64,000 nt of DNA from contig NZ_JBGSQX010000080.1 in NCBI RefSeq assembly GCF_041737845.1, forward strand, positions 62,001-126,000, given 5' to 3'. The stretch is from Desulfococcus sp041737845. Its GTDB lineage: Bacteria; Desulfobacterota; Desulfobacteria; Desulfobacterales; Desulfococcaceae. The position numbers and the translations under genes were made by a program. Below the pieces are notes generated by a model that made no database searches, was not told the origin of the DNA, and was given only the letters and a program-made list of their open reading frames with translations. Positions 18,316 through 26,684 of the stretch are shown piece by piece (within the stretch, counting starts at the first letter, position 1; each line of letters starts with the position of its first letter).

Positions 18316-19102
18316 TTTTTTCTCCCTTTTCGCTTGTTTTGTTTTCCCATCCCCGCAAACGCTTCCCAAGCCGACGGTTTTTGATGCAGAGAGGGCACAC
18401 TTGCGCCCCTCCCGTTCGCCTGCATCCAGATACAATCCCTTCCCGGCGGTCGCCCTCACATGAGGCCGTCAATTCGCATCACAAGAATGAGATAAGTTAT
18501 ATGTGTTTATAAAACGATCTGATTTTTTATGCAATCCGTACAAATACCTATTTTTGTATAGGTAGTTATGCCTATATGTGGTGCGTCGCCACGCCACAGG
18601 GACAAATCCCCCCGACGCGCCAAACTGGATCAGCGGATGCCGGGAAAGACAGATAGGCTATAACACTCTATTTTATCATCCGATAATTTCATGAGAACGA
18701 ATGGAAAGAAGGCGTTGGAGAAGGTCTTGGATCATGTCTGCCCGCTTTTGTCCCGGCGAGCCATCCTCGCTGCGATGGGACCGCATATTTTTTTTCAGAA
18801 AAACGTCAGCAGTTATTGACCGGCTTTTCAGTTGATGGTATAAATAAATTTATTGGATTACCGTTAACTCATATAAATAAATATCAGATATACAAAAATC
18901 CTCTTGTATCAACGGTTATATGGAAAAGGAAGCGGATACGGTGCAGCGTTGGATGCTTGACCATCGCGCCAGACATCATCAGAAGCATCGGGACAGGTCG
19001 CATGAGCCATTATCGGATTGAAGCGCGGTCGCATACTTTCATTATCTTGGTCTTAGATCGAGACGCCAATTATCGGTTCATCGATTTTAGGAGGGTTCTG
19101 GT
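18316..19102. other. 787-base divergent control region
   Basis: No convincing gene lies here. The region separates the minus-strand comEA-like gene from the plus-strand mglA-like gene. It holds a 7-base perfect inverted repeat with a 6-base loop at 18545-18564 (TACCTAT/ATAGGTA), which could be an operator. It also holds a sigma-70-like promoter at 18816-18844 and an AT-rich stretch around 18830-18910. A 101-codon frame at 18816-19121 runs through the promoter and past the real start of mglA and is not credible. Confidence 0.5.
18816..18844 (+). promoter_or_regulatory. Sigma-70-like promoter, probably for the mglA-like cluster
   Basis: TTGACC at 18816-18821 and TATAAA at 18839-18844 are separated by exactly 17 bases. 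Transcription would start near 18851 and leave a leader of about 250 bases before the TTG start at 19103. Confidence 0.5.
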
Positions 19103-19708
19103 TTGGCATTCGTCAATCTGAAAAACAAGGAAGTGCAGGCCAAAATCATTTATTACGGTCCGGGGCGAGGCGGAAAGACCACCAACCTTGAGCAAATCTT
19201 CTCCAAATTTCGCCAGCGCATCAAGTCTGACATGGTCAGCATCAAAACCCACGGCGACCGGACGCTTTTTTTCGATTTCCTGCCCTTTGACATCGGAAAA
19301 ATAATGGGATATGATGTAAGAATTCAGCTTTATACGGTTCCCGGACAGATAAAATACAATGCCACACGACGCCTTGTCCTGAAAGGGGTTGACGGGGTGG
19401 TTTTTGTTGCGGATTCTCAATTGGATCAAAGAAAGAAGAACCTGCTTTCCCTCAAGAACCTTCAGGAAAATTTGGCCGCTTACAAAAAGAGCATCTTCAA
19501 GGTTCCCCTGGTACTGCAATACAATAAAAGAGATTTAGAAAAAGAAGGGGTCCAAATCATGTCAATGGAGCAGATGGAAAAAGACCTGAACAGTCAGCTC
19601 AAGGTACCGTACTTCGGGGCGAGTGCGGTTTCCGGGGAAAATGTTATCCCGACCCTCAAAAAGATCATTTCGCTAACCATGACTTCCTTGCAGAGCACCC
19701 TAAAATAG
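19103..19708 (+). CDS. mglA: MglA-like Ras-family GTPase
   Basis: A 201-residue cytoplasmic small GTPase of the bacterial MglA class. The P-loop GPGRGGKT is at residues 19-26, GDRTLFFDFLPF carries the conserved arginine of MglA, TVPGQ is the switch II region and NKRDL is the guanine-specificity motif. MglA sets front-rear polarity and controls type IV pili and gliding in Myxococcus. The start is TTG, chosen because a complete AGGAGGG lies 7 bases upstream and the protein aligns with MglA from its first residues (AFVNLKNKEVQAKIIYYG). A roadblock gene follows 12 bases later and is the likely regulatory partner. The order mglA-roadblock differs from mglB-mglA in Myxococcus. Confidence 0.9.
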   Translation: MAFVNLKNKEVQAKIIYYGPGRGGKTTNLEQIFSKFRQRIKSDMVSIKTHGDRTLFFDFLPFDIGKIMGYDVRIQLYTVPGQIKYNATRRLVLKGVDGVVFVADSQLDQRKKNLLSLKNLQENLAAYKKSIFKVPLVLQYNKRDLEKEGVQIMSMEQMEKDLNSQLKVPYFGASAVSGENVIPTLKKIISLTMTSLQSTLK

Positions 19709-19720
19709 GAGGACAGGCTA

Positions 19721-20143
19721 TTGACACCCGATTTTGATGATGACCTGGCTTTTGACGAGTATACCTTCAGCCAGGAACAGCTTGAAACCATAGAGAGCAT
19801 TATCCTTCACGATCTCATAGAGAGCGGCGCACACAGCGTTCTGCTGATCGATATGGCCGGCAACATTATCGCCAAGGCGGACAACGGCGAATGTGATCAT
19901 GATATCTATTCCCTTGCCGCGTTGGCGTCGGCCAATTTCGCGGCCGTCGACACCATGGCGAAACTTGTGGGGGAGAATGAATTTTCGCTGCTGTTCCACA
20001 AGGGCGAAAATGAAAGCATCCATTTCAGCAAGGTCAAGAAAGACTTTTTATTGATCTCCATTTTCGGGACAAAGGTATCTTTGGGGCTGCTGCGATTGAA
20101 GGTTGCGGAGGCCATTGAGAAGATTTCCGCAATATGGAATTAA
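19721..20143 (+). CDS. Roadblock/LC7-domain protein (MglB-like)
   Basis: A 140-residue cytoplasmic protein with a roadblock/LC7 fold: after ~20 acidic residues come an N-terminal helix (EQLETIESIILHDLIES), a core strand GAHSVLLIDMAGNIIAK, and the helix SLAALASANFAAVDTMAKLVG. In Myxococcus the roadblock protein MglB is a dimeric GTPase-activating and exchange partner of MglA, so a similar role for the adjacent GTPase is likely. The start is TTG with TAGGAGGA upstream. A unique role separate from MglB is possible because the protein has an acidic N-terminal extension. Confidence 0.85.
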   Translation: MTPDFDDDLAFDEYTFSQEQLETIESIILHDLIESGAHSVLLIDMAGNIIAKADNGECDHDIYSLAALASANFAAVDTMAKLVGENEFSLLFHKGENESIHFSKVKKDFLLISIFGTKVSLGLLRLKVAEAIEKISAIWN

Positions 20144-20199
20144 CGCGTCTTTCGATGGATCATTTTTTTTTCAACGCCGCTTGAAGAGGAGAATTACCA

Positions 20200-21003
20200 T
20201 TGGCATCCAATGACGAAAGCAATATCATGGAGCAGGTAGGCAGCCGTTTGGATGATCTTTTCGGGGAAGACGCCGTCAAAGACTCGGAGGATGCGCCCCT
20301 CAGCGTTGAACATGGATCGGGCGGCATCGGTCAAACGAGTGATTCCCCCGCACCTGAGGGCCGATTCAACAGGGAAACGCAACCGGCGAATGCAAAGGAG
20401 ACGCATGTTCACAAGATCGATGCCGAGGAGATCGAGAATTCTCCGATTAAAGAGCTGAAATCGATCGTTCTCTCGCTGGAGTGGGAAATTACAGACCAGG
20501 TGATGGAAAAACTTGAAGAGGAAATCCGCAAACTGGAAACCCTCTGTCAAAGCGACAAGGTCATCCTGGCGTATCTTCAACTTCTCGGATCGTTGGGAAA
20601 ATATATCCGGAAAAAACTTGCCCGGGCCCACGTGGATTCGATCACACTGCTTCATTCGGTCTATGACAGCCTCGAAAAGGCGATGCTTTCCAAAGACATG
20701 AGCGACGCGGCCAAGAAAAAAATACTCATCGCCCATGTCACGCAGTACAAAAAACTGAAACAAGACATACAATCCGCAAGAAAGCCGGGTTACCCCGGCA
20801 AGCCGTCGGAAAGTCATCGCCCCGCACCCACGGTCACCCCTGAAACGGAATACGATGCAAGACAAATTCCGTCAGACTTTAGAGATTTGACCCACATGAC
20901 CCAGGAGATTCTCAAATCCATGAGAGAGATACAACAGACCATCCAGAACGAATTTACGGTCCTGAGAGGAGAAATCCGACGTCTGTTGGAAGAAAAAAAA
21001 TAG
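20200..21003 (+). CDS. Coiled-coil protein of unknown function in the mglA cluster
   Basis: A 267-residue protein I do not recognise. The first ~85 residues are acidic and look disordered, with an early helix (MEQVGSRLDDLFGED). Residues ~85-200 are helical and charged (IKELKSIVLSLEWEITDQ, then EKLEEEIRKLETLCQSDKV). A proline-rich linker follows, and the last ~40 residues form another likely coiled coil (MTQEILKSMREIQQTIQ ... EIRRLLEEKK). It has no signal peptide or membrane segment. The start is TTG with AGAGGAG upstream, the third TTG start in a row. Position between the GTPase pair and the FHA gene suggests an adaptor or effector of the module; this is inference. Confidence 0.75.
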   Translation: MASNDESNIMEQVGSRLDDLFGEDAVKDSEDAPLSVEHGSGGIGQTSDSPAPEGRFNRETQPANAKETHVHKIDAEEIENSPIKELKSIVLSLEWEITDQVMEKLEEEIRKLETLCQSDKVILAYLQLLGSLGKYIRKKLARAHVDSITLLHSVYDSLEKAMLSKDMSDAAKKKILIAHVTQYKKLKQDIQSARKPGYPGKPSESHRPAPTVTPETEYDARQIPSDFRDLTHMTQEILKSMREIQQTIQNEFTVLRGEIRRLLEEKK

Positions 21004-21032
21004 ACTTCGTCTTGTGAGGGAACCCTTCAGCA

Positions 21033-21524
21033 ATGATAGTCTTTTGTGAGGAATGCGGAACAAGAAATACGATTGACCCAAACGCGCTGAATACCGAACA
21101 GGAACCCATTCGGTGCAGTGCCTGCAGCGATATTCTCAGATTTACCCCTCCCGCGCCCCGCAATGCCATGCATGACCTGCCGGAAGCGTCCGTCCGGCAG
21201 CGGCTGGAGTTGAGATTGGGACGCCTCCTGATCATCATGAACACTGACCGGCCGGAGGTGACCATGGGAAGGCAGCGGCATAACGATATCGAAATCGTCG
21301 ATACGCGGGTGTCCCGCTCTCATGCCCGCATCGAATTGAGAGACGGACGATTCATCCTGATCGACCACAGCACCAACGGGACCTATGTGAAATTAAACGG
21401 AAGAGACGACAGCCTGAGCCTGAAGCGAAGCGAACTTCCGTTGGAGGGGGCCGGGACCATCAACCTCGGCAGGAAAATGATCGATCGGCCCTCCCGGACC
21501 ATTTACTTCAATCTCATGGCCTGA
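21033..21524 (+). CDS. Zinc-ribbon and FHA-domain protein
   Basis: A 163-residue cytoplasmic protein. An N-terminal zinc ribbon (CEECGTRNTIDP and, about 20 residues later, CSAC) resembles the MJ0042-type finger. The rest is an FHA domain with GRQRHNDIEI, then VSRSHARIELRDGRF and STNGTYVKLNG, the usual phosphothreonine-binding loops. FHA domains recognise phosphothreonine partners, but no Ser/Thr kinase gene is in the window. It is the last gene of the four-gene mglA-like cluster, 29 bases after the coiled-coil gene. Confidence 0.87.
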   Translation: MIVFCEECGTRNTIDPNALNTEQEPIRCSACSDILRFTPPAPRNAMHDLPEASVRQRLELRLGRLLIIMNTDRPEVTMGRQRHNDIEIVDTRVSRSHARIELRDGRFILIDHSTNGTYVKLNGRDDSLSLKRSELPLEGAGTINLGRKMIDRPSRTIYFNLMA

Positions 21525-21700
21525 GTTCCAGCGACCCGGCCGTTGTCACGCACGCTCATCCCTTTTTTTCCGCACCGCCCGAAAATAAATTTACATCCCC
21601 CGATCCCATGGTTGATTTTGGCTGCCGGGCTTGGCGGTTCATGACGCGCCGTTCGATTCACGGAGATCCCCTGCGGTGAAAGGCACGTCATGAATACCGG

Positions 21701-22441
21701 CTATTGGGCTTTTCGGTCTGCTGATGCGGGTACAGCATCCCCGTCGGGATTTTTAATCATCATGGTCGAGGGGTCCAGCGCCAGTTCCTTCACTTCCGAT
21801 TCGGGGGGGCCGCCCTTGATGGCCCTCACAAAGATATCCTTGCCTTCCGGCTGAAGTTCAATGGCGACATCAAACAGGTCTTCGATATTCGAAAGGGGGA
21901 TCGGCATGCCCCCATGCCCCGGCGCCTCATGGCGGTGGGTTTTGACCGTGAACCAGATGGGGACCCCCAGGTTCCTGGCAACGGCTTTCAGGTCAACGAA
22001 CGTTTTCCGACCCCGCTCCTCAAAGGGGAGCCCGTCGATCAGAATCATCTGCGGGAAAAATATCCCCTGTTCGGAGAGATCCGTGATGCGCTCCTCCAGT
22101 TTGGGGACGCTGAAGCCGTCCACCTTGAACGTCATGATGAAGCGCCGGGGGAGAATGACCTCCCAGAAGGGATCGAGATGTTTGATGCGATTGCTGTCGG
22201 CGATACTCCTGAAAACTTGTTCGTACCAGAGGCAAACCTTTTCCACGGGCTCATCGATGCTGATATGGAGCACATTTTTATCCCGCAGGAGTTTATCTAT
22301 GGCGATCTGAACAAGGAAAGCGGTTTTGCCGACGCCCGCACGGGCCATCAGCGCGCCGAATCCTCCTTCGGGCAAAACATCTTCAGACGGATACCCCATC
22401 ATTTTCAGGGGATTTCGCCGAATGATTTCTTTTTTTTCCAT
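21701..22441 (-). CDS. RecA/KaiC-like P-loop ATPase of unknown function
   Basis: A 246-residue cytoplasmic protein. A Walker A-like ARAGVGKTAF near residue 35, LHISIDEPVEK, and a Walker B-like QMILIDGLPFEE fit a RecA/KaiC/DnaB-helicase-type ATPase core. It lacks a recognisable DNA-binding or oligomerisation domain. I set the start at 22441 because GGAAAGGAAC lies upstream, and the frame's earlier ATGs (22459, 22528) lack a ribosome site. It starts 58 bases after the stop of the EF-G gene on the same strand, so the two are likely co-transcribed. The family name is not known to me. Confidence 0.8.
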   Translation of the reverse strand: MEKKEIIRRNPLKMMGYPSEDVLPEGGFGALMARAGVGKTAFLVQIAIDKLLRDKNVLHISIDEPVEKVCLWYEQVFRSIADSNRIKHLDPFWEVILPRRFIMTFKVDGFSVPKLEERITDLSEQGIFFPQMILIDGLPFEERGRKTFVDLKAVARNLGVPIWFTVKTHRHEAPGHGGMPIPLSNIEDLFDVAIELQPEGKDIFVRAIKGGPPESEVKELALDPSTMMIKNPDGDAVPASADRKAQ

Positions 22442-22499
22442 ATTGAAGTTCCTTTCCATAAAATATATGACATTCGCCGGCGATGAATTCCCGCTGATG

Positions 22500-24584
22500 T
22501 CAGGCAGCATTCTTTTTGTCTTTGGCAAGTTTTTTGTTCAATTCATCCGCGACGCCCTTGGGAACCTGTTTGTAGGCGGCAAATTCCATCGTGAACTGGG
22601 CCTTGCCCTGTGTCGAAGACCTGAGAACGGTCGAGAACCCGAACATCTCCGAAAGGGGGACCTGGGCCTCGATCACGCACATGGGTCCTTCATCCTGAGA
22701 ACCGACGATGATGCCCCGCCGCTGGTTCAGCAGCCCCATCACCCCGCCCTGGAATTCGGTGGGGGTTTCGACGACCACCTTCATGATCGGCTCGTGAATG
22801 ACGGCCGCCGCCTTGGCGTAGGCCTCCAGAAAGCCGCCGCGCGCCGCGGCCTGAAATGCCATTTCCGATGAATCCACGGAATGGGATGCCCCGTCGTTGA
22901 TCACGACCTTGACGCCCGTCACGGGAAATTCCATCTTGGGCCCTTTTACCATGCAGGCTCGGAATCCCTTTTCGCAGGCGGGAATGTACTGGGTGGGAAC
23001 AGATCCGCCGGTGACCTGGTTATCAAAGATAAAATCTTCCTCACACGGCTCCAGGTATCCCGCAATCCGCCCGTACTGGCCCGAGCCGCCGGTCTGTTTC
23101 TTGTGGATATAGTCGAACTCCGCCATCCGGGTGATGGTTTCCCGGTATGCCACCCTCGGCTGCCCGGTATCGACCTCCGCCTTGTATTCACGCCGCATCC
23201 GTTCGACATAGACCTCGAGATGGAGCTCGCCCATGCCGGAAATGATCGTGTCGCCCGTCTCCTCGTCCACATAGGTCTTGAAGGTGGGATCCTCCTTGGT
23301 GAAACGATTGAGGGCCTTGGACATGTTGATCTGGGACTTGTTGTCTTTCGGCACGATGGCAAGGGAGATCACCGGTGTCGGTACGAACATCGAGGTCATG
23401 GTCAGGCTGAGGTTGGGCGACGTAAAGGTATCGCCCGAGGCGCAGTCGATGCCGAACAGTGCCCCGATGTAGCCCGCGGGGATGGACTCGATCTCTTCCA
23501 TCTGATTGGCATGCATCCGGACAACCCTGCCGATCTTGACTTTCTTCCCGGTGCGAACGTTGACAATGGTATCCCCCTTGGCCAGGACGCCTTGGTATAC
23601 GCGGATGTAGGTCAGTTGACCGTACTGCCCGTCCTCCAGCTTGAAGGCGAGAGCGACGGTGGGATCCCCGGGATTGCTGCTCAGGGTGACGACCTCTTCA
23701 TCTTTTTCCGTATTCAGCGCCTCGTTGACCACATCGGCCGGACAGGGCAGAAGCTGATTTACGCCGTCCAGGAGGGGCTGAACCCCCTTGTTCTTGTATG
23801 CCGATCCCATGAAAACAGGGGTAATCTCCCGTTTCAGCACGCCCTGCCGGACGGCCTCAATAAGCATGTTTTCCGTGATCTCACGCTCTTCCAGGATGGC
23901 CTCGGTCAATTCATCGGAAAACATGGAGGCGGCATCGATCAGCTCCTCCCGCTTCTCGAGTGCCTCGTCGAGAAGCTCCGCGGGCACCGCATCGGTCCGG
24001 ACCGTCTCGCCGTTTTCTCCTTCGAAATAGACGGCTTTCATGGAGACAAGATCCACCACGCCGTTGAATTTGGCTTCCAATCCCACGGGAATCTGCAGCG
24101 CCACGGCATTGTGGCCGAGTTTGTCCCGCAGTTGCTGGACCACCCTGAACGGGTTTCCGCCGCTGCGGTCACATTTGTTGATAAAAGCGATGCAAGGGAC
24201 CTTGTACCGCTTCATCTGCTGATCGACGGTGATGGACTGGGACTGAACGCCGCCCACGGCGCAGAGCACCAGAACGGCGCCGTCAAGAACCCTGAGCGAC
24301 CGCTCCACCTCGATGGTGAAGTCGACGTGCCCCGGGGTGTCGATGATGTTGACCTCATGGCCCTTCCATTCGCAGAATGTCGCGGCGGACGCAATGGTGA
24401 TGCCGCGCTCCTTTTCAAGCTCCATGGAATCCATGGTTGCCCCTACGCCATCCTTGCCTTTTACATCATGAATGGCGTGAATTCGCTGGGTATAGAATAG
24501 AATCCGTTCGGTCAGTGTGGTTTTGCCTGAATCGATATGGGCACTGATGCCGATGTTCCGGACCTTTTGTATATCGCTGTTCAT
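22500..24584 (-). CDS. fusA: Elongation factor G, mitochondrial-like (spdEFG1-type)
   Basis: A 694-residue translational GTPase with all five EF-G domains. G1 is AHIDSGKTT at residues 15-23, G3 is DTPGH and G4 is NKCD. The chain also shows KGKDGVGATMDSMELEKERG, VLCAVGGVQSQS and ALFGIDCASGDTF. These stretches resemble mitochondrial EF-G1 more than the usual bacterial EF-G. The spdEFG1 group of spirochaetes, planctomycetes and deltaproteobacteria has this character and carries out translocation. The gene is not next to rpsL, rpsG or tuf, as an ordinary fusA would be. A second EF-G elsewhere in the genome is expected (inference). Its promoter region lies at about 24823-24851. Confidence 0.93.
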   Translation of the reverse strand: MNSDIQKVRNIGISAHIDSGKTTLTERILFYTQRIHAIHDVKGKDGVGATMDSMELEKERGITIASAATFCEWKGHEVNIIDTPGHVDFTIEVERSLRVLDGAVLVLCAVGGVQSQSITVDQQMKRYKVPCIAFINKCDRSGGNPFRVVQQLRDKLGHNAVALQIPVGLEAKFNGVVDLVSMKAVYFEGENGETVRTDAVPAELLDEALEKREELIDAASMFSDELTEAILEEREITENMLIEAVRQGVLKREITPVFMGSAYKNKGVQPLLDGVNQLLPCPADVVNEALNTEKDEEVVTLSSNPGDPTVALAFKLEDGQYGQLTYIRVYQGVLAKGDTIVNVRTGKKVKIGRVVRMHANQMEEIESIPAGYIGALFGIDCASGDTFTSPNLSLTMTSMFVPTPVISLAIVPKDNKSQINMSKALNRFTKEDPTFKTYVDEETGDTIISGMGELHLEVYVERMRREYKAEVDTGQPRVAYRETITRMAEFDYIHKKQTGGSGQYGRIAGYLEPCEEDFIFDNQVTGGSVPTQYIPACEKGFRACMVKGPKMEFPVTGVKVVINDGASHSVDSSEMAFQAAARGGFLEAYAKAAAVIHEPIMKVVVETPTEFQGGVMGLLNQRRGIIVGSQDEGPMCVIEAQVPLSEMFGFSTVLRSSTQGKAQFTMEFAAYKQVPKGVADELNKKLAKDKKNAA

Positions 24585-24822
24585 TGTGTCTGTCCTCTAC
24601 TTGAGTTTTGATGTATCCAAAGCCTTGGAAAAATATAAAAAGGAGGCGTATCGCCGACAAACGCCCTTTCAGCCGCCTGAGGATCAAAAATGGGCCTCAC
24701 CTGTCTTTATTGCCGATTGACGCTGCTTTTAATTGCGCCGCAATGGAAACTGCTGTTCGAAAATATCCTCGTGCGCGGGAGGAGCGTTGGTTCAACAAAG
24801 ATGCGTGTTCGCGGGCGGAGGC

Positions 24823-24851
24823 AAACTAATTTCCGGTGACAATAATGTCAA
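24823..24851 (-). promoter_or_regulatory. Candidate sigma-70 promoter for the EF-G gene
   Basis: On the minus strand TTGACA (24851-24846) and TAGTTT (24828-24823) are 17 bases apart. The predicted leader is about 230 bases. The -10 element is weak. Confidence 0.4.
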
Positions 24852-25065
24852 TAGCAATTTAAGGCATCAACTATTTTTTAACATATGTCAAACAAACAGA
24901 GCGTATCCACAAGCAGCCCGATATCGGCACCGCGCGGTTCCCCCGTCACTGCGGTGTACTGTAACATCCCATCATATCATTGGAATTCGATAGTCTCGAT
25001 CTCGAAGGTTTCACGAAAGCGAATCTCAGGCGACTATTGGGAATCCATCAATCAACATCAGAACA

Positions 25066-25106
25066 AAATAAAAAGAGGCGCCACTCTAAAAGTGCGCCCT
25101 CTTTAT
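25066..25106 (-). terminator. Rho-independent terminator after tRNA-Leu
   Basis: A stem of about 13 bases (arms 25072-25085 and 25091-25104 with one mismatch, loop CTAAA on the plus strand) is followed on the minus strand by a run of T. It lies 7 bases past the encoded CCA end of the tRNA. A and T runs on both sides could make it work in both directions. Confidence 0.75.
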
Positions 25107-25113
25107 TTGTTGT

Positions 25114-25200
25114 TGGTGCCGAAGGGGAGACTCGAACTCCCACTGCCGTACGGCAACTAGACCCTGAACCTAGCGCGTCTACCAGTTCCGCCACTTCGGC
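25114..25200 (-). tRNA. tRNA-Leu (anticodon CAG)
   Basis: An 87-base class II tRNA. The acceptor stem pairs GCCGAAG with CTTCGGC, the anticodon loop is TTCAGGG (anticodon CAG), and a long variable arm precedes the T arm (GGGAGTTCGAGTCTCCC). The CCA end is encoded. It stands alone, with its own promoter upstream and terminator downstream. Confidence 0.95.
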
Positions 25201-25267
25201 CCCGCAACAATTTATCTCCGACGATCAACCCTCAAAAAGAAAGATTGATTTCGTCATGGACGTGGGG

Positions 25268-25296
25268 TATGTATACTGTTTCGGATTTGATGTCAA
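25268..25296 (-). promoter_or_regulatory. Sigma-70 promoter for tRNA-Leu
   Basis: On the minus strand a perfect TTGACA (25296-25291) is followed 17 bases later by TACATA (25273-25268), with TATACA overlapping it at 15 bases. Transcription would begin near 25261, about 60 bases before the tRNA. It overlaps the ribF leader on the other strand. Confidence 0.6.
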
Positions 25297-25325
25297 GCCA
25301 ATTTTTCAAGGGAAACCAAATTATA

Positions 25326-26261
25326 ATGAAGCTCATCGAAGGCATAGATACCATATCGGATCCCTTTCATAACGCCGTGATCACCATCGGCAATTTCGAC
25401 GGCGTCCACCTTGGACACCAGGCACTGTTTCACGAGGTCATCGAAAGGGCCGCGGAGATCAAGGGCACCTCCCTCGCCATGACGTTCGAACCGCATCCCA
25501 TCCGGGTTCTCCAGAAAAACAGCCATCCCCCGCTGATCACGCTTTACGAACAGAAGATCGAACTCATCGAAAGGACGGGCATTGATGTCCTGATCTGCGT
25601 ACCGTTTACCCGGGCCTTTGCGGCGATCCCCGCGAAAGAGTTTCTTGAGGATATCTTGATCCGCCGAATTGGCATGAAGGTATTTGTTGTGGGAGGAGAC
25701 TATGCATTCGGCAAGAACCGCGAGGGAAACCTTGATTTCTTGAAAAATTGCTCGAACAGCCATCATTTTGACCTGGTCGTCGCAGACTGGATACAGACCC
25801 AATCGAATGGGAAGTCAAGAATCAGCAGCACCCGCATTCGAGAACTCGTCATGGAAGGCGAGGTGGTGAGCGCCCAGAAATTGCTGGGGCGCCACTATCA
25901 GATCCGGGGCACCGTTGAACATGGGCGCAACCGCGGCGGAAAACTTTTGGGCTTTCCCACAGCGAACATCAAACTCTATGATGAGCTCGCTCCCAAAACA
26001 GGTGTATACGCCGTCACGGCGGAATGCATCGGCGGACGCTACAAGGGGGTGGCCAACATTGGCTACAGCCCCACATTTGATGATCACATCTACACCGTTG
26101 AGGTTCACCTACTTGATTTTGATAGCAATATCTATGGAGAAAAAATTCGCGTTAACTTCATCGAACGCATCCGGGATGAGATTAAATTCTCCGGCATCGA
26201 TGCGCTGGCGCAGCAAATCCGAAAGGATGTCGAAACCGCCCGCGAGATCATCCCGCTGTAA
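25326..26261 (+). CDS. ribF: Bifunctional riboflavin kinase / FAD synthetase
   Basis: A 311-residue enzyme that makes FMN from riboflavin and then FAD. The N-terminal FAD synthetase domain starts with the nucleotidyltransferase motif ITIGNFDGVHLGHQALF and contains SRISSTRIRELV; the C-terminal kinase domain has LLGRHYQIRG, GKLLGFPTANI and GVYAV. I chose the ATG at 25326 because the protein then starts MKLIEGIDTI, typical of the family; the frame continues 27 codons upstream through the tRNA promoter. It faces away from tRNA-Leu. Confidence 0.95.
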   Translation: MKLIEGIDTISDPFHNAVITIGNFDGVHLGHQALFHEVIERAAEIKGTSLAMTFEPHPIRVLQKNSHPPLITLYEQKIELIERTGIDVLICVPFTRAFAAIPAKEFLEDILIRRIGMKVFVVGGDYAFGKNREGNLDFLKNCSNSHHFDLVVADWIQTQSNGKSRISSTRIRELVMEGEVVSAQKLLGRHYQIRGTVEHGRNRGGKLLGFPTANIKLYDELAPKTGVYAVTAECIGGRYKGVANIGYSPTFDDHIYTVEVHLLDFDSNIYGEKIRVNFIERIRDEIKFSGIDALAQQIRKDVETAREIIPL

Positions 26262-26684
26262 ACGCGAGCGATCTTGCTTCTGAAAGCCTCTCCTGATCCG
26301 GGTCGTCCGCGCCGTGGGAGACGCGATACAGATGCCATCGTGCCGCCGCCGGTACCCTCATTGCCGGGGACGACCGCCGATTCTTCATCGGGCCGGCGCA
26401 AACAGCGATGTCCCGAAACATGAATCCCCTTCCCCGGCCAGCGATAGGGCGAGGTGGGGGCGGCGTCCTCCTTTTCTCGGATATCCAGGCTTTTCTATTG
26501 AATTTTAATGCTTAGTTTAACAGACTGAGCAGATAATGATGGCTGGAACGTACTGAATACAGAACGAATTTGGATGGATATGCGTCCGGGTGAAGGCAAC
26601 CGCCCGACACGGTGGGCCTCACGATGACCGCCACCCCAACGCAACCACCAACCCATAACTGCGAGAACATAAGAGACGGTCGCC
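26262..26684. other. Intergenic region between ribF and def
   Basis: I see no supportable gene in these 423 bases. The first ~220 are GC-rich and the part after 26490 is richer in A and T, where a promoter for the def operon would be expected, but no convincing -35/-10 pair stands out. Confidence 0.4.

Larger units (their letters stand above)
24585..25113. other. Intergenic region upstream of EF-G
   Basis: This 529-base stretch between the EF-G start and the tRNA-Leu holds no gene I can support. It contains a candidate minus-strand promoter at 24823-24851 and the terminator downstream of the tRNA at 25066-25106. Confidence 0.5.

Noticed and set aside
18816..19121. A 101-codon frame upstream of mglA
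   Set aside because: It overlaps the mglA start and runs through the promoter, has no ribosome site of note, and shows no protein-like composition.
22881..24500. A 539-codon open frame on the plus strand inside the EF-G gene
   Set aside because: It is the antisense of EF-G and encodes no known motif. GC-rich genes often leave such long opposite frames. The same holds at 33118-33981, 38691-39800, 41937-43010, 46762-47895, 48412-49296, 51487-52431, 53690-54664, 55533-56420 and 56453-57604.
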